Of a DNA stretch of 64,000 bases, positions 26,536 to 36,609 are shown piece by piece (positions within the stretch are counted from its first letter, which is position 1; every line of letters begins with the position of its first letter). The translations under genes and the position numbers were made by a program. The notes under the pieces were generated by a model. It saw only the letters and a list, made by a program, of their open reading frames with translations. It was not told the origin of the DNA and did not search any database. Source of the DNA: Actinopolyspora mzabensis (GTDB lineage: Bacteria; Actinomycetota; Actinomycetes; Mycobacteriales; Pseudonocardiaceae); contig NZ_FNFM01000003.1 of assembly GCF_900101095.1 (NCBI RefSeq), positions 372,001 through 436,000 on the forward strand, read 5' to 3'.

Positions 26536-26623
26536 GCCCAGCCCCGCCCCGGACGGCAGATGGGAGGGCAAAGACACCCGGCAACGCTGTGTCCGGGGCG
26601 TATCCGCACCGGAAACAGCGCCT

Positions 26624-26778
26624 CACCTCCGGCGGGCGGCGCGCAGCACCTGCTCGGCGGCCGCGGCAACTTCGTCCGGACCTGTGGCGTGGCCGGAGAT
26701 GCTGATCCGCAGGTCACAAGCGCCGATGTTCACATTGCCTACCTGGGCACCCACGATCAGCGGACCGGCGACCAACCC
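26624..26778 (-). pseudogene. C-terminal fragment of an unidentified gene
   Basis: The minus strand reads LVAGPLIVGAQVGN, then VNIGACDLRISISGHATG and PDEVAAAAEQVLRAARRR to a stop at 26624. Nearly every third position is G or C, as in real genes here. Just upstream the frame is closed by TAA (26779-26781) at the point where the plus-strand epimerase remnant begins. It is the tail of a gene cut off by a rearrangement. The family is not recognised. Confidence 0.45.
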
Positions 26779-27306
26779 TTACCTCAGGGGCAAACGTGCC
26801 GCCAGCGAGGAAGTTCTGCTGGCCGCTGCCGCGGGGACGGTCCACGCCGGCGTGCTGCGGATCGCGAATGTGGCGGGTCCAGGTGCTTCTTCGGAGAGTC
26901 CTCAAGGACGGGGAGCGGGCCAACTGGCCAAGGCCGCTGCCCGTGGCGAGACGGCGACCATCAAGTTGACGGCACTCCATACCCATCGGGATCACGTGGA
27001 GGTACGAGACGTTTCCGAGGCGATTATGGCCGCGTCACGCCCCCGGAGGACGGGGGCGACGATCGGGATCGGACGGGGCGAGGCCGTCCCGGTAGGCTCG
27101 TTACTCGAACTGCTCATCGAGGTGAGCAAAGTGCCGACCCGGCTCGTGGAGCTTCCGGCACCGGCCGGATCCGACGACGATTGGGAGCGCATCGATCCCC
27201 GTTCGGCCCGGGATCTACCCGGTTGCAGTCCGCGGCGGACCCCGCGGCACGCGCCCTCTGGAGTGAGATCTCGGTGCACAGCTCGGGCAGTAGCTCAGCG
27301 GGCTGA
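26774..27306 (+). pseudogene. remnant of an NAD-dependent epimerase/dehydratase
   Basis: The C-terminal two thirds of an extended-SDR protein is recognisable: NPYLRGKRAASEEVLLAAAA (with the catalytic YxxxK), GVLRIANVAGPGAS, TALHTHRDHVEVRDVSEAIM, ATIGIGRGEAVPVGSLLELL and DDDWERIDPRSARDL. The N-terminal Rossmann glycine motif is missing. Near 27245 a one-base shift moves the end (ALWSEISVHSSG) into another frame. It faces the fragment at 26624-26778 head to head. Confidence 0.65.
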
Positions 27307-27372
27307 CTACGAACGTGCCGCCACGGGCCGGGAGGGCGCCTCGACACCTTCCAGGTAGCCGGGAGACGATCA

Positions 27373-27389
27373 CCGCCGTCAAACGGCGG
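27373..27389 (-). terminator. hairpin after the THUMP methyltransferase gene
   Basis: CCGCCG-TCAAA-CGGCGG forms a perfect 6-bp GC stem 16 bp after the stop codon. Confidence 0.5.
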
Positions 27390-27404
27390 CGGCACACGAC
27401 CCAC

Positions 27405-28460
27405 TCACCTGGTGAGCGTGACGACCGAGGGGTGCGTGCCGAACAGACTCAGCTGACGGATGTCGTGGACCTGCAGCCCGCTGGCCTTCGCCACGGAACA
27501 CTGTTCCTCCACGTCGTGCAGCAGCAGCACCGCCTGCCCCGTGGCAGCCAGAATTCTCCGGATTTCCGTGAAGAATCGATCCGGATGCGCGGTCAGCGAA
27601 CCGTGAGCGGGCACCTGGCGGTTCCAGGGAGGATTGCTCACGATCCGATCGACCCGACCGGAATCCACGGGCAACCTGCCCGCATCGGCCAGAAGCCAGG
27701 TCGCTGCGGTTCCCATCAAGGCGCCGTTCGCCGTGGCCGCTTCCAGCGCATTCCGGTCATGGTCGACACCGAGCAGCCGTGCTCCCAGCCCCAGGTCGGC
27801 GGCCTCGATAAGGATCGTACCCGTTCCGCAGCAGGGATCGAGCATGGTGTCCCCCGGACGGGCACCCGCCAGCAAGGCCATGGCAGCGGCCATCGGTGGG
27901 TGCAAGGTCCCCGGTGTCGAGGCTTGTTTGTAGCGTCTGCGGTGCAGTGGCCGGTCATGGATGCGTAGGGCCAGTGCCGCCTGGGTGCCCTCGATCGTGA
28001 CCCGGAACGACGAGGACCCTGCAGGCGGAGCACTGCCCTCTCGTCGGGAGTGGTAGGGCAGCCCGACAGCCTCCGCTAGCTCGGTACCGACGGCGTCCTC
28101 GATGTCGTAGCGGTTGTAGTTGCGTTTACCGAGGAAAGATGCGGCGACGTCCACGCTCGTCGTGGTGTCGGAGCCGCCGCAGCGGCTCCGACACCACAGC
28201 AGCTCGTTCGGATCGCTCGCCCGGGCGGCATCGACCAGCCTGGCCAGATCCGTCTTCGTGTGCCCGACGCCCTCGATGACCTCGGCCAGCAGGAACAGAT
28301 CGTCGACGGTACGCAGGTCCAGCAGGCGGGGGTCGGGGCGGTCCGTGGTGAACCACACCTCGCGATGACGGCTGTGTTCGACCCGGCCGAAACCAAACTC
28401 GTCTATTTCCCTGGCGGCGACGTCCTCCAACCCACGCAAGGTCCGCGCCAGTAAACGCAT
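27405..28460 (-). CDS. THUMP-domain RNA guanine-N2 methyltransferase-like protein
   Basis: A 351-residue protein with an N-terminal THUMP-like RNA-binding part (RLLARTLRGLEDVAAREI at the start). The C-terminal Rossmann methyltransferase domain has MLDPCCGTGTILIEAADLG (SAM binding) and VSNPPWNRQ, the NPPW motif of N2-guanine and N6-adenine enzymes. It resembles the Trm14/TrmN and RlmL group, so tRNA or rRNA guanine is the likely target. The ATG at 28460 has AAGGA eight bases upstream; a longer frame upstream lacks support. It sits between two decayed segments but is itself intact. Confidence 0.82.
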   Translation of the reverse strand: MRLLARTLRGLEDVAAREIDEFGFGRVEHSRHREVWFTTDRPDPRLLDLRTVDDLFLLAEVIEGVGHTKTDLARLVDAARASDPNELLWCRSRCGGSDTTTSVDVAASFLGKRNYNRYDIEDAVGTELAEAVGLPYHSRREGSAPPAGSSSFRVTIEGTQAALALRIHDRPLHRRRYKQASTPGTLHPPMAAAMALLAGARPGDTMLDPCCGTGTILIEAADLGLGARLLGVDHDRNALEAATANGALMGTAATWLLADAGRLPVDSGRVDRIVSNPPWNRQVPAHGSLTAHPDRFFTEIRRILAATGQAVLLLHDVEEQCSVAKASGLQVHDIRQLSLFGTHPSVVTLTR

Positions 28461-28711
28461 CGCCACCGTCCTTATCCCTTCCGTCGGCCAAAATACCAGC
28501 CGAAACCGCATGATCAGCGATTGGAATTCCAACCCGCTTGTCGCCCGTACGTCATGGAGGCGATCTCAGCGGTTCAGGATTATGCCATAGCTGTTCAGCG
28601 GGGATGATGGTTGGGACAGCGGGACTCCGGTGGTGCCGAACTGCCGTGAGACGTCCGAGCAGGTCGGTATCCCCGCGCGTCTGCGGCCAACGTGGTGTGT
28701 TTGTCGTAGTT

Positions 28712-29099
28712 GGCGTGCGGAACACGTTGTCGGTGTTCATGGCCCTGGTGGTGCCGTTGGAGTCCTATAGGAGGAATCTGGCCCAGAAACAACTGGCGAC
28801 GTTCCGAAACACGAGCCAGTCGACGATTTCCTGGGTGGCGCGTCGGAACGAGCCCCGTCCTGGCCGACACGTTGGACGGGGTGCACGCCACGCTTGAGGA
28901 CTCCCACGGACGATTCACCCTCGTAGATGGTGTACTCATCCCGACCGGGGACCGACGTGGCCAGGAGAGGCCGCACCGGGGGAAACATCGACGCCATGGC
29001 GTGCACCAGGAGCTGACCACCGCCATCCTCACGGCATCTCGGAACTCACCGCTGCACGAGACATCGAATCACGCCAACACCATCGGCGATCTCGGTTAA
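28712..29099 (+). pseudogene. IS5-type (DDE) transposase remnant
   Basis: Two frames together give a transposase piece. The first reads MALVVPLESYRRNLAQ and FRNTSQSTISWVARRNEP to about 28860. The second reads ADTLDGVHATLEDSHGR and then TLVDGVLIPTGDRRGQ, RPHRGKHRRHGVH. The LVDGxLIP and GKHxRHGVH motifs mark the first catalytic Asp region of IS5-group DDE enzymes. The C-terminal half with the other acidic residues is gone, and no terminal inverted repeats were found. Confidence 0.6.
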
Positions 29100-29498
29100 C
29101 CGGCAAACGCCATCCCCACCCACCAGAACACCGAAAAAACGAACACTACACATCACCACCGGAAGTCAGTACCTCCGAGCGAACCCCCGGCTCACCAATT
29201 GAGTGCATAACCTTCAATGGCCACTCTTCGACGCTATCGAATTGAGCACTACCATTGACCACAAATGACCACCCAGAGATTATCACCCAATTACGAACGG
29301 TCCATGATTTCGATCTTGAAAAATCTAGGTATTACCCTGGTGTTTTGATCGTGAAGCACATTGACGAACACAGAACACGAACCAGACGAAGCGCTCAGGC
29401 ACGACGTGCGTCCGTCGTTACATGCAGCGGTTCCTGCAGCGTCACCAGCGCGGGGGGGTGTACGCGGGAGGCGCTCGAAGTCGCCTTCCTCGGCGACC
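29100..29498. other. AT-richer intergenic region, no gene seen
   Basis: This stretch is clearly richer in A and T than its surroundings (for example 29270-29350). It carries a near-direct repeat of CAATTGAG/GAATTGAG (about 29198 and 29239). The open frame that crosses it lacks the third-position GC bias of genes here. It may be the far end of the decayed insertion element or other acquired DNA. Confidence 0.4.
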
Positions 29499-29529
29499 AC
29501 CACCCCGTGCTCCCAGGGCACGGGGTGGT
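29499..29529 (-). terminator. hairpin terminator of the terC operon
   Basis: ACCACCCCGTGC and GCACGGGGTGGT form a perfect 12-bp stem with a 7-nt loop, 28 bp beyond the small gene that follows terC. Confidence 0.75.
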
Positions 29530-29557
29530 CATGACGACCGCCGTCTCCGGGAGGCTC

Positions 29558-29722
29558 TCAGGAGCCCCGCGGGAACAGCGGCTGCCCGCCTCCCCTGCGG
29601 GCAGCCGCAGCCTTGCACGACGACCGCGGTGGCCGCGCCACGGCCAGCACCAAGCAACTGATCAACAGCGTCAGCACCACCAAAACGGTGATACCGACCT
29701 CGACGAGAACTCCGATGAGCAT
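29558..29722 (-). CDS. 54-residue single-pass membrane protein after terC
   Basis: An ATG at 29722 lies two bases after the terC stop. It opens a 54-codon frame, MLIGVLVEVGITVLVVLTLL and onward, with one long hydrophobic helix (residues 1-29) and a basic, glycine-rich tail containing a Cys. Third positions are mostly G or C, and GGGGG lies just upstream. The close spacing and shared terminator suggest co-translation with TerC. The function is unknown; it may be a small accessory subunit. Confidence 0.5.
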   Translation of the reverse strand: MLIGVLVEVGITVLVVLTLLISCLVLAVARPPRSSCKAAAARRGGGQPLFPRGS

Positions 29723-29724
29723 GC

Positions 29725-30735
29725 TCAGCCCCCGTTCGCCGACTCCTTCTCCACGGAACGACGCCCGGCACGCAGACTGGCCACCGTCACCACCACGAGA
29801 ATGAGCACGATCACCGACAGCGAGACCGGGGTGGCGATCTCGGGAACGGCGGGCCAGACCCCGTGCGCCCAGTGCAGTATCAACTTCACACCGATGAACG
29901 CCAAGATCAGCGCCAGTCCGTGGTTGAGATACACCAGTTTACTCAGCACCGAACTCAGCACGAAATACAACGCCCGCAGCCCCAGCAGCGCGAAAGCGTT
30001 GGTGGTGAACACCAGGTAGGGATCCTCGGTGATGCCGTACACCGCGGGCACGGAATCCACGGCGAAGACCACGTCGGTGGCGAACACCGCCACCACCACC
30101 ACGGCCATCGGTGTCAACGCGCGACGACCCGCCTGCCGCACCGTCAGGCTCGCCCCGTGGTACTCCTCCGTGACGGGCATCAACCGACGCAGCAACCGCA
30201 CCGAACGCATCTGCGACACGTCACGTTCGACGGACTCACCGCCGAGCGCCTCACGCAGAATCTTTACTGCGGTCACGAACAGGATCGCGCCGAACACCAG
30301 GAAAGCCCAGGTGCCCGCCTGCAGCAGCGCGGCACCCATCGCGATGAACACGCCCCGCAGCACCAGCGCTCCCACGATGCCGTACAGCAGCACACGCTGT
30401 ACCAGTGCCGTGGGGACGGCGAAAGCGGTCAGCAGCAGCATGAACACGAAGAGGTTGTCCACCGACAGGGACTTCTCCACCACGAACCCGGCGAAGAACT
30501 CCAGGGCCTGATCGGTGCCGAACCACCACCACAGTCCGAGTCCGAACACCAGCGGCAACGCCAGGTAGAACACCGACCAGCCGACCGCCTCCCGCAATGC
30601 CACCTCGTGCGGGCGGTGCGTGATCGCGAAATCGACGATCAGCAGGGCCAACAGCACACCGATACTGATCGCCCACAACCACGGTGTGCCCACCGACTGC
30701 GTGCCCGCGGCGATCACCAGGGGGGCATCCGACAT
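29725..30735 (-). CDS. TerC family integral membrane protein (Alx-type)
   Basis: A 336-residue membrane protein with about eight or nine helices. The family signature is seen as ALEFFAGFVVEKSLSVDNLF and FATDVVFAVDSVPAVYGI, each with the conserved acidic residues that bind metal. TerC/Alx proteins export manganese or load it onto secreted enzymes, and also appear in tellurite resistance. The ATG at 30735 has GGGAGG six bases upstream, which is locked inside a hairpin of the leader. A probable Mn riboswitch in the leader supports a manganese role. Confidence 0.9.
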   Translation of the reverse strand: MSDAPLVIAAGTQSVGTPWLWAISIGVLLALLIVDFAITHRPHEVALREAVGWSVFYLALPLVFGLGLWWWFGTDQALEFFAGFVVEKSLSVDNLFVFMLLLTAFAVPTALVQRVLLYGIVGALVLRGVFIAMGAALLQAGTWAFLVFGAILFVTAVKILREALGGESVERDVSQMRSVRLLRRLMPVTEEYHGASLTVRQAGRRALTPMAVVVVAVFATDVVFAVDSVPAVYGITEDPYLVFTTNAFALLGLRALYFVLSSVLSKLVYLNHGLALILAFIGVKLILHWAHGVWPAVPEIATPVSLSVIVLILVVVTVASLRAGRRSVEKESANGG

Positions 30736-30737
30736 TC

Positions 30738-30886
30738 GAGACCTCCCGAACAACGTCGTTCGAGGTCTCCTTCACCCCGGGGCGGGGCCGCTTCCCGGGG
30801 ACACCGTGTTGATGTCCGTACTGACCGGGTCAACGCGAGGAAGTACTCCCCTCCCGTCGGAGTATAGGAGACGGTTTGTCCGTCTC
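30738..30886 (-). promoter_or_regulatory. candidate yybP-ykoY (manganese) riboswitch before terC
   Basis: On the minus strand the leader contains GGGGAGTACTTCC followed about 90 bases later by AAGGAGACCTCG. These resemble the GGGGAGUA loop and the closing GAGACCU of the yybP-ykoY aptamer, which senses Mn2+ and is common before terC/alx genes. GAGACCTCGAAC then pairs with GTTCGgGAGGTCTC (30738-30769), masking the GGGAGG ribosome binding site. Aptamer and masking hairpin compete for GAGACCTC, as expected of a translational switch. A separate stem GAGACGG...CCGTCTC (30868-30886) lies at the 5' side. Confidence 0.5.
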
Positions 30887-30920
30887 GGCAACTCGGTGTT
30901 CTTTTGCCCGTTTAGGTTGG

Positions 30921-30943
30921 TTTCGATTCGTTCGACACTGAAG
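30921..30943 (-). promoter_or_regulatory. copy C of a shared TTCAGTGTyGAAyGAA motif
   Basis: The minus strand reads TTCAGTGTCGAACGAA, matching 14 of 16 bases of the motif copy upstream of moxR (52028-52045). It lies upstream of the terC leader, where a promoter would be expected. The binding protein is unknown. Confidence 0.4.
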
Positions 30944-31092
30944 ATGCAGTATCCGATTACCCGTGACACCGCGTGGCGCCGTGAACTGCCGGGCACAACA
31001 ACCCGGCTGCAGCGCAGACGTGAGCGAGCAGCGGTTGTCGAGTGCCTCCTACTCGGGCGGCACACGTGGATGAGCTGTCCACGGACCGAGAA

Positions 31093-31434
31093 TCAACCCC
31101 GCCGCTGTCGCCGCAGCAGCCACACGATCGTCGTTCCCACCACGATGAGGATCCCGGCACCCGCGGCCAATTCGCGGTACGGAACCGGGCTGACAGCGAC
31201 CGGTCCCGCAGGTTCCGCCTCGCGAATGCGCTTTTCGGTCCAGTACTCGTCGGTGCTTCGCGGCCGGGTGTCGTGCCCCTCGTTGTGTTGCGACCGAAGA
31301 CGGTGCGAGATCGTTTCGCCGTCTTCCTCTCCCGAAACGACGAGCTTGGGCACCAGGAAGAGCGCCGCGATCAGTGCGAGTCCGACGACGGCGACTCCGG
31401 TGACCAGCCAGGTGGTACGTGCCGGTGTTGTCAT
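31093..31434 (-). CDS. hypothetical membrane protein with two helices
   Basis: A 113-residue protein with a first transmembrane helix at about residues 8-30, a polar middle rich in charged residues and a second helix at about 88-107 followed by RRQRR. The middle contains DEYWTEKRIREAEPAGP. It resembles the YWTxERmrxAxPa segment seen in the N-terminal regions of some secreted actinobacterial peptidases, but no peptidase follows. GAGAGGGG precedes the ATG. The function is not recognised. Confidence 0.6.
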   Translation of the reverse strand: MTTPARTTWLVTGVAVVGLALIAALFLVPKLVVSGEEDGETISHRLRSQHNEGHDTRPRSTDEYWTEKRIREAEPAGPVAVSPVPYRELAAGAGILIVVGTTIVWLLRRQRRG

Positions 31435-31592
31435 GAGACGTCCCCTCTCCGGAGAGGCCGGAGCGTTTCCGAAGAACCGACGCTATCCGTGGCGGTTGTT
31501 CCTGTACACGTTGCTGCACAGCCAGGCACGTGAATCCCTTGCCAGGGACACGCTGTCCACCGTGAATTCATCGAAGGCGGCGCTGAGACACC

Positions 31593-32249
31593 TCAGCGCT
31601 CGCCGATGTTGGCTCGGACGGCGTCGCGGATCGGTGTGGAACCGGTGTTGAGTTCGAGGATCCGCTGACCGAAACGTGGTTCGCGGAGCAGCTCCGTGAG
31701 TGTCTCGGCGACGTCGTCGCGAGCTATCCGCTCGTGGAACTCCGCAGGACCGAGTGAGACGGTTCCGCTCCCCGGTTCGTCGAGCAGGAGCGAGGGGCGA
31801 AGGATCAGCCAGTCCAGCTCGCTGCGGGAGAGCGCGATGTCCGCGTTCTTCTTCACGGCGAAGTAGTACTCCACCTCCTCGCCCAGCTCCCGTTCCCGCC
31901 ACGCTTCCGGGAGCACGGACACCAGTGCGAAGCGGTCGACACCGGCTGCGCGAGCGGCCGCCATCGCCTTCTCGACCCCCTCGCCGTCGACCGCCTTCGT
32001 GGTCTCCTTGGCACCGCCGTTCGAGCCGGCGGTGAAAACGATCGTGTCGACCTCGGCGAACGTCGCCGCCAGCTCTTTTTCGGACATGCTCGCGAGCTCC
32101 CCGGTCGTGGCGTTCACGTCCTGTGCCGCCCACTCGGCCCGCTGCGCCTCCCCGCGCACGAGCCCGTGCACGTTGACACCACGAGAAAGCAGTTTTCGCG
32201 CGAGCAAACCGCCCACGCCCCCGGTGATGCCGATGATGAAGACATTCAT
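31593..32249 (-). CDS. NAD(P)-binding atypical SDR protein
   Basis: A 218-residue atypical short-chain dehydrogenase of the NAD(P)H-binding type. It starts MNVFIIGITGGVGGLLARKL (GxxGxxG motif) and has IVFTAGSNGG and YYFAVKKNADIAL with the Tyr/Lys region. The family includes redox sensors and reductases. The ATG at 32249 was chosen because the Rossmann strand begins there. It lies in the same direction as the RidA gene 108 bp upstream, so they may share the promoter controlled by HxlR. Confidence 0.82.
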   Translation of the reverse strand: MNVFIIGITGGVGGLLARKLLSRGVNVHGLVRGEAQRAEWAAQDVNATTGELASMSEKELAATFAEVDTIVFTAGSNGGAKETTKAVDGEGVEKAMAAARAAGVDRFALVSVLPEAWRERELGEEVEYYFAVKKNADIALSRSELDWLILRPSLLLDEPGSGTVSLGPAEFHERIARDDVAETLTELLREPRFGQRILELNTGSTPIRDAVRANIGER

Positions 32250-32357
32250 ACCTGACTTGCTCCGTTCTCGAGCCACACGCTCCGGTCGTCGCTACGTCGC
32301 CGGGGCGGTGGGAAGGACCTGGTTCAGCGGGAACGAGAAACCCGTGTCGCACTGGGG

Positions 32358-32768
32358 TCAGTCGAGGACCGCGGTCGCTTCGACCTCGACGAGCACGTCG
32401 GGTTCGAACAGATAGTCGATCCCGAGGAGCGAGGACGGCGGCAACGGATCCGGCAGCCCGAGTTCGGCCCTGACACGCTCGATACCCGCCAGGAAGTCGT
32501 CCGTTTTCTCGGGGCTCCAACGCGTGACGTAGAACTTCAGGCGCACGACGTCGGAAAAGCTCGCTCCGGCGTCGGTCAATCCGAGCGCGGTATTGCGCAG
32601 TGCCTGCGCGACCTGGCCGGTGAGATCACCCGGGGCGATGGGGTTCGCCCGGGCATCGCGGGCGATCTGGCCTGCGATGTGGATCTGGCGGGTTCCCGCA
32701 CCGATCGCGACGTGGTGGTACGGCACGGGGCGCATCATGCCCTCGGGACTTCGAAGTCGCACGGCCAT
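32358..32768 (-). CDS. RidA family protein
   Basis: A 136-residue RidA/YjgF/UK114 protein, a trimeric enamine/imine deaminase. Visible motifs include QIHIAGQIARDARANPIAPGD (strand and loop), VAQALRNTALGLTDAGASFSDVV and a C-terminal LVEVEATAVLD. The Arg that binds the substrate carboxylate is expected near KFYVTRWSP, so an Rid subfamily other than classical RidA is possible. It is divergent from an HxlR regulator, with 81 bp between start codons. Confidence 0.85.
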   Translation of the reverse strand: MAVRLRSPEGMMRPVPYHHVAIGAGTRQIHIAGQIARDARANPIAPGDLTGQVAQALRNTALGLTDAGASFSDVVRLKFYVTRWSPEKTDDFLAGIERVRAELGLPDPLPPSSLLGIDYLFEPDVLVEVEATAVLD

Positions 32769-32792
32769 GTGAAAGCTCCTCGTCTTGTCAGT

Positions 32793-32828
32793 TGCAGGTA
32801 TCTCATGTGTACTTGGTACCTGCAGGTA
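32793..32828. promoter_or_regulatory. HxlR operator region with a 12-bp palindrome
   Basis: TACCTGCAGGTA (32817-32828) is a perfect palindrome. A further half-site GCAGGTA (32794-32800) and GTAC-TTG-GTAC (32809-32819) lie next to it. The cluster sits between the divergent ridA and hxlR start codons and is the likely binding site of the HxlR protein. Confidence 0.55.
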
Positions 32829-32849
32829 ACTTCAACGAAACCAGGTGTC

Positions 32850-33227
32850 ATGACCGAAACCACGCAGCTCACCGCGGCACACCGCGAGCTGATCGACCAA
32901 GTGTTTGACAAGTGGTCGCTCCAGGTGCTCGAAGCACTGTGCGAAAAGCCCTCACGTTTTAACGAGTTGCGCCACGCGATCCCCACCGTGACGCAGAAGT
33001 CGCTCACCGCGACACTGCGACGCCTCGAACGCAACGGAATGATCGAGCGTGTGATCATCAGCTCCCGGCCGATCGCCGTCGAATACCGCATCACATCGCT
33101 GGGCGGGACCCTCGAAGACCTCATCGACGCACTCCTGCACTGGAGCACCGCCCACATGCCCGCCGTGCAGCGCGCACGCGCACGGTTCGACGACGAGACC
33201 CCACCACCCCACGACGCATCGTCATAG
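32850..33227 (+). CDS. HxlR family transcriptional regulator
   Basis: A 125-residue winged-helix regulator with the HxlR core FDKWSLQVLEALCEKPSRFNEL, TQKSLTATLRRLERNGMIER and VEYRITSLGGTLEDLIDAL. One cysteine (LEALCEKP) is positioned in the second helix and could sense thiol-reactive compounds, as in some HxlR proteins. The ATG at 32850 directly follows the palindromic operator. It probably represses the divergent ridA/NAD(P)-binding pair. Confidence 0.88.
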   Translation: MTETTQLTAAHRELIDQVFDKWSLQVLEALCEKPSRFNELRHAIPTVTQKSLTATLRRLERNGMIERVIISSRPIAVEYRITSLGGTLEDLIDALLHWSTAHMPAVQRARARFDDETPPPHDASS

Positions 33228-33248
33228 CGACGGCTCGGGCGCTGTCAG

Positions 33249-33576
33249 GCGGTGCTGCTGTTGCGCGGTTCCGTTTCGAACGCGCTGAACCGGCCGGCCG
33301 ACGTGCCCACCTGGGCCGAGCGGTTCCGGCTCTACGCCGTCGACATCGTCGGCGAGCCCGGCCCCAAGCGCCCCAGCCGTCCACCGTTGGATTCCGCGGA
33401 CCACGCGCGTTGGCTCGACGAGGTCCTCGACGCGCTGGGGCTGGAAAACGTGGCACTCGTGGGGTCACTCGAGGGCTGGTGGGCGGCGACCACGCCACGA
33501 GGCGGGGCACCTGCTGCCGCGCCAGACCGAGGCAGTCGGCGAATTCCTCCGCACACCGCGGGCAACACCCGGCTGA
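33249..33576 (+). pseudogene. alpha/beta hydrolase remnant with internal deletion
   Basis: The first part reads VLLLRGSVSNALN, TWAERFRLYAVDIVGEPG and HARWLDEVLDALGLENVALV, the N-terminal half of an alpha/beta hydrolase. The nucleophile elbow is damaged (GSLEGWW where GSSLGGW is expected). Soon after, in another frame, HEAGHLLPRQTEAVGEFLR gives the C-terminal end with the catalytic His, stopping at 33574-33576. The middle of the gene (lid and acid region) is deleted. There is no start codon for the first part. Confidence 0.6.
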
Positions 33577-33602
33577 GCCCGAACCGCCCTCCCCACTGGG
33601 AA

Positions 33603-33621
33603 CGGGCGGTGCAACCGCCCG
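33603..33621 (-). terminator. hairpin after the UvrA-like gene
   Basis: CGGGCGGT-GCA-ACCGCCCG forms a perfect 8-bp stem with a 3-nt loop, 15 bp beyond the stop codon. Confidence 0.6.
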
Positions 33622-33635
33622 GTGGTGGAGCTCGG

Positions 33636-36017
<2,382 letters not shown>

Positions 36018-36195
36018 CGTGCCTCCCTGTGTGGTGCGCGTCTCGGCCATCGCTGCCGACGGCTGTGATCTCGAACCCGTCCGATCAGTGTGTCCGATGC
36101 CGCCTCGTCCACGCGGCGCTGCGGCCCTGCCGGAGGTCTCGACGGCGGGGTTCCCGTAGCCCACCTGCGGCTGGTGGCGGTGCCCGCCGGTCGAG

Positions 36196-36603
36196 TCAAC
36201 GCTGCTGAATACGCAGCAGGTTGCCGGCGGGATCGCGGACGGCGCAGTCCCGAACGCCGTAGGGCTGCTCGGCGGGTTCCTGAACGATCTCGGAGTCGGC
36301 GACTCGCAGTCGTTCGAAGGTGGTGTCGAGGTCGTCGGTGGCCAGCAGCAGCATGGCGTAGGTGCCCTTCGCCATCATCTCGGTGATGGCGCGGCGTTCG
36401 TCGTCGGTGACACCCGGGTCGGCGACAGGCGGAGCGAGGACCAGGGAGGTGCCGGGCTGCCCGGCGGGCCCGACCGTGACCCAGCGCATCCTGCCGTTGC
36501 CCACGTCGTTGCGAACCTCGAATCCGAGGACGTCCCGGTAGAACTCCAGGGAAGCCTCGGGGTCCTCGTGCGGCAGGAAACTGGAGTGAATGCTCAGGCT
36601 CAT
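36196..36603 (-). CDS. VOC family (glyoxalase/bleomycin-resistance fold) protein
   Basis: A 135-residue protein with two beta-alpha-beta-beta-beta modules. It shows IHSSFLPHEDPEASLEFYRDVLGFEVRN at the start and ending motifs YGVRDCAVRDPAGNLLRIQQ. The His and terminal Gln/Asp positions suit metal binding. It follows an AraC-type gene with six bases between, a common pairing in actinobacteria. The substrate is unknown. Confidence 0.88.
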   Translation of the reverse strand: MSLSIHSSFLPHEDPEASLEFYRDVLGFEVRNDVGNGRMRWVTVGPAGQPGTSLVLAPPVADPGVTDDERRAITEMMAKGTYAMLLLATDDLDTTFERLRVADSEIVQEPAEQPYGVRDCAVRDPAGNLLRIQQR

Positions 36604-36609
36604 GGCGGT

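Noticed and set aside
27285-27320. A tRNA-like string (GTAGCTCAGCGGG)
   Set aside because: It lacks acceptor and T-arm pairing and lies inside the epimerase remnant.
29255-29400. An open frame beginning in the AT-rich region before the terC operon
   Set aside because: Its codons lack the third-position GC bias of this genome, and it runs antisense into the terC genes.
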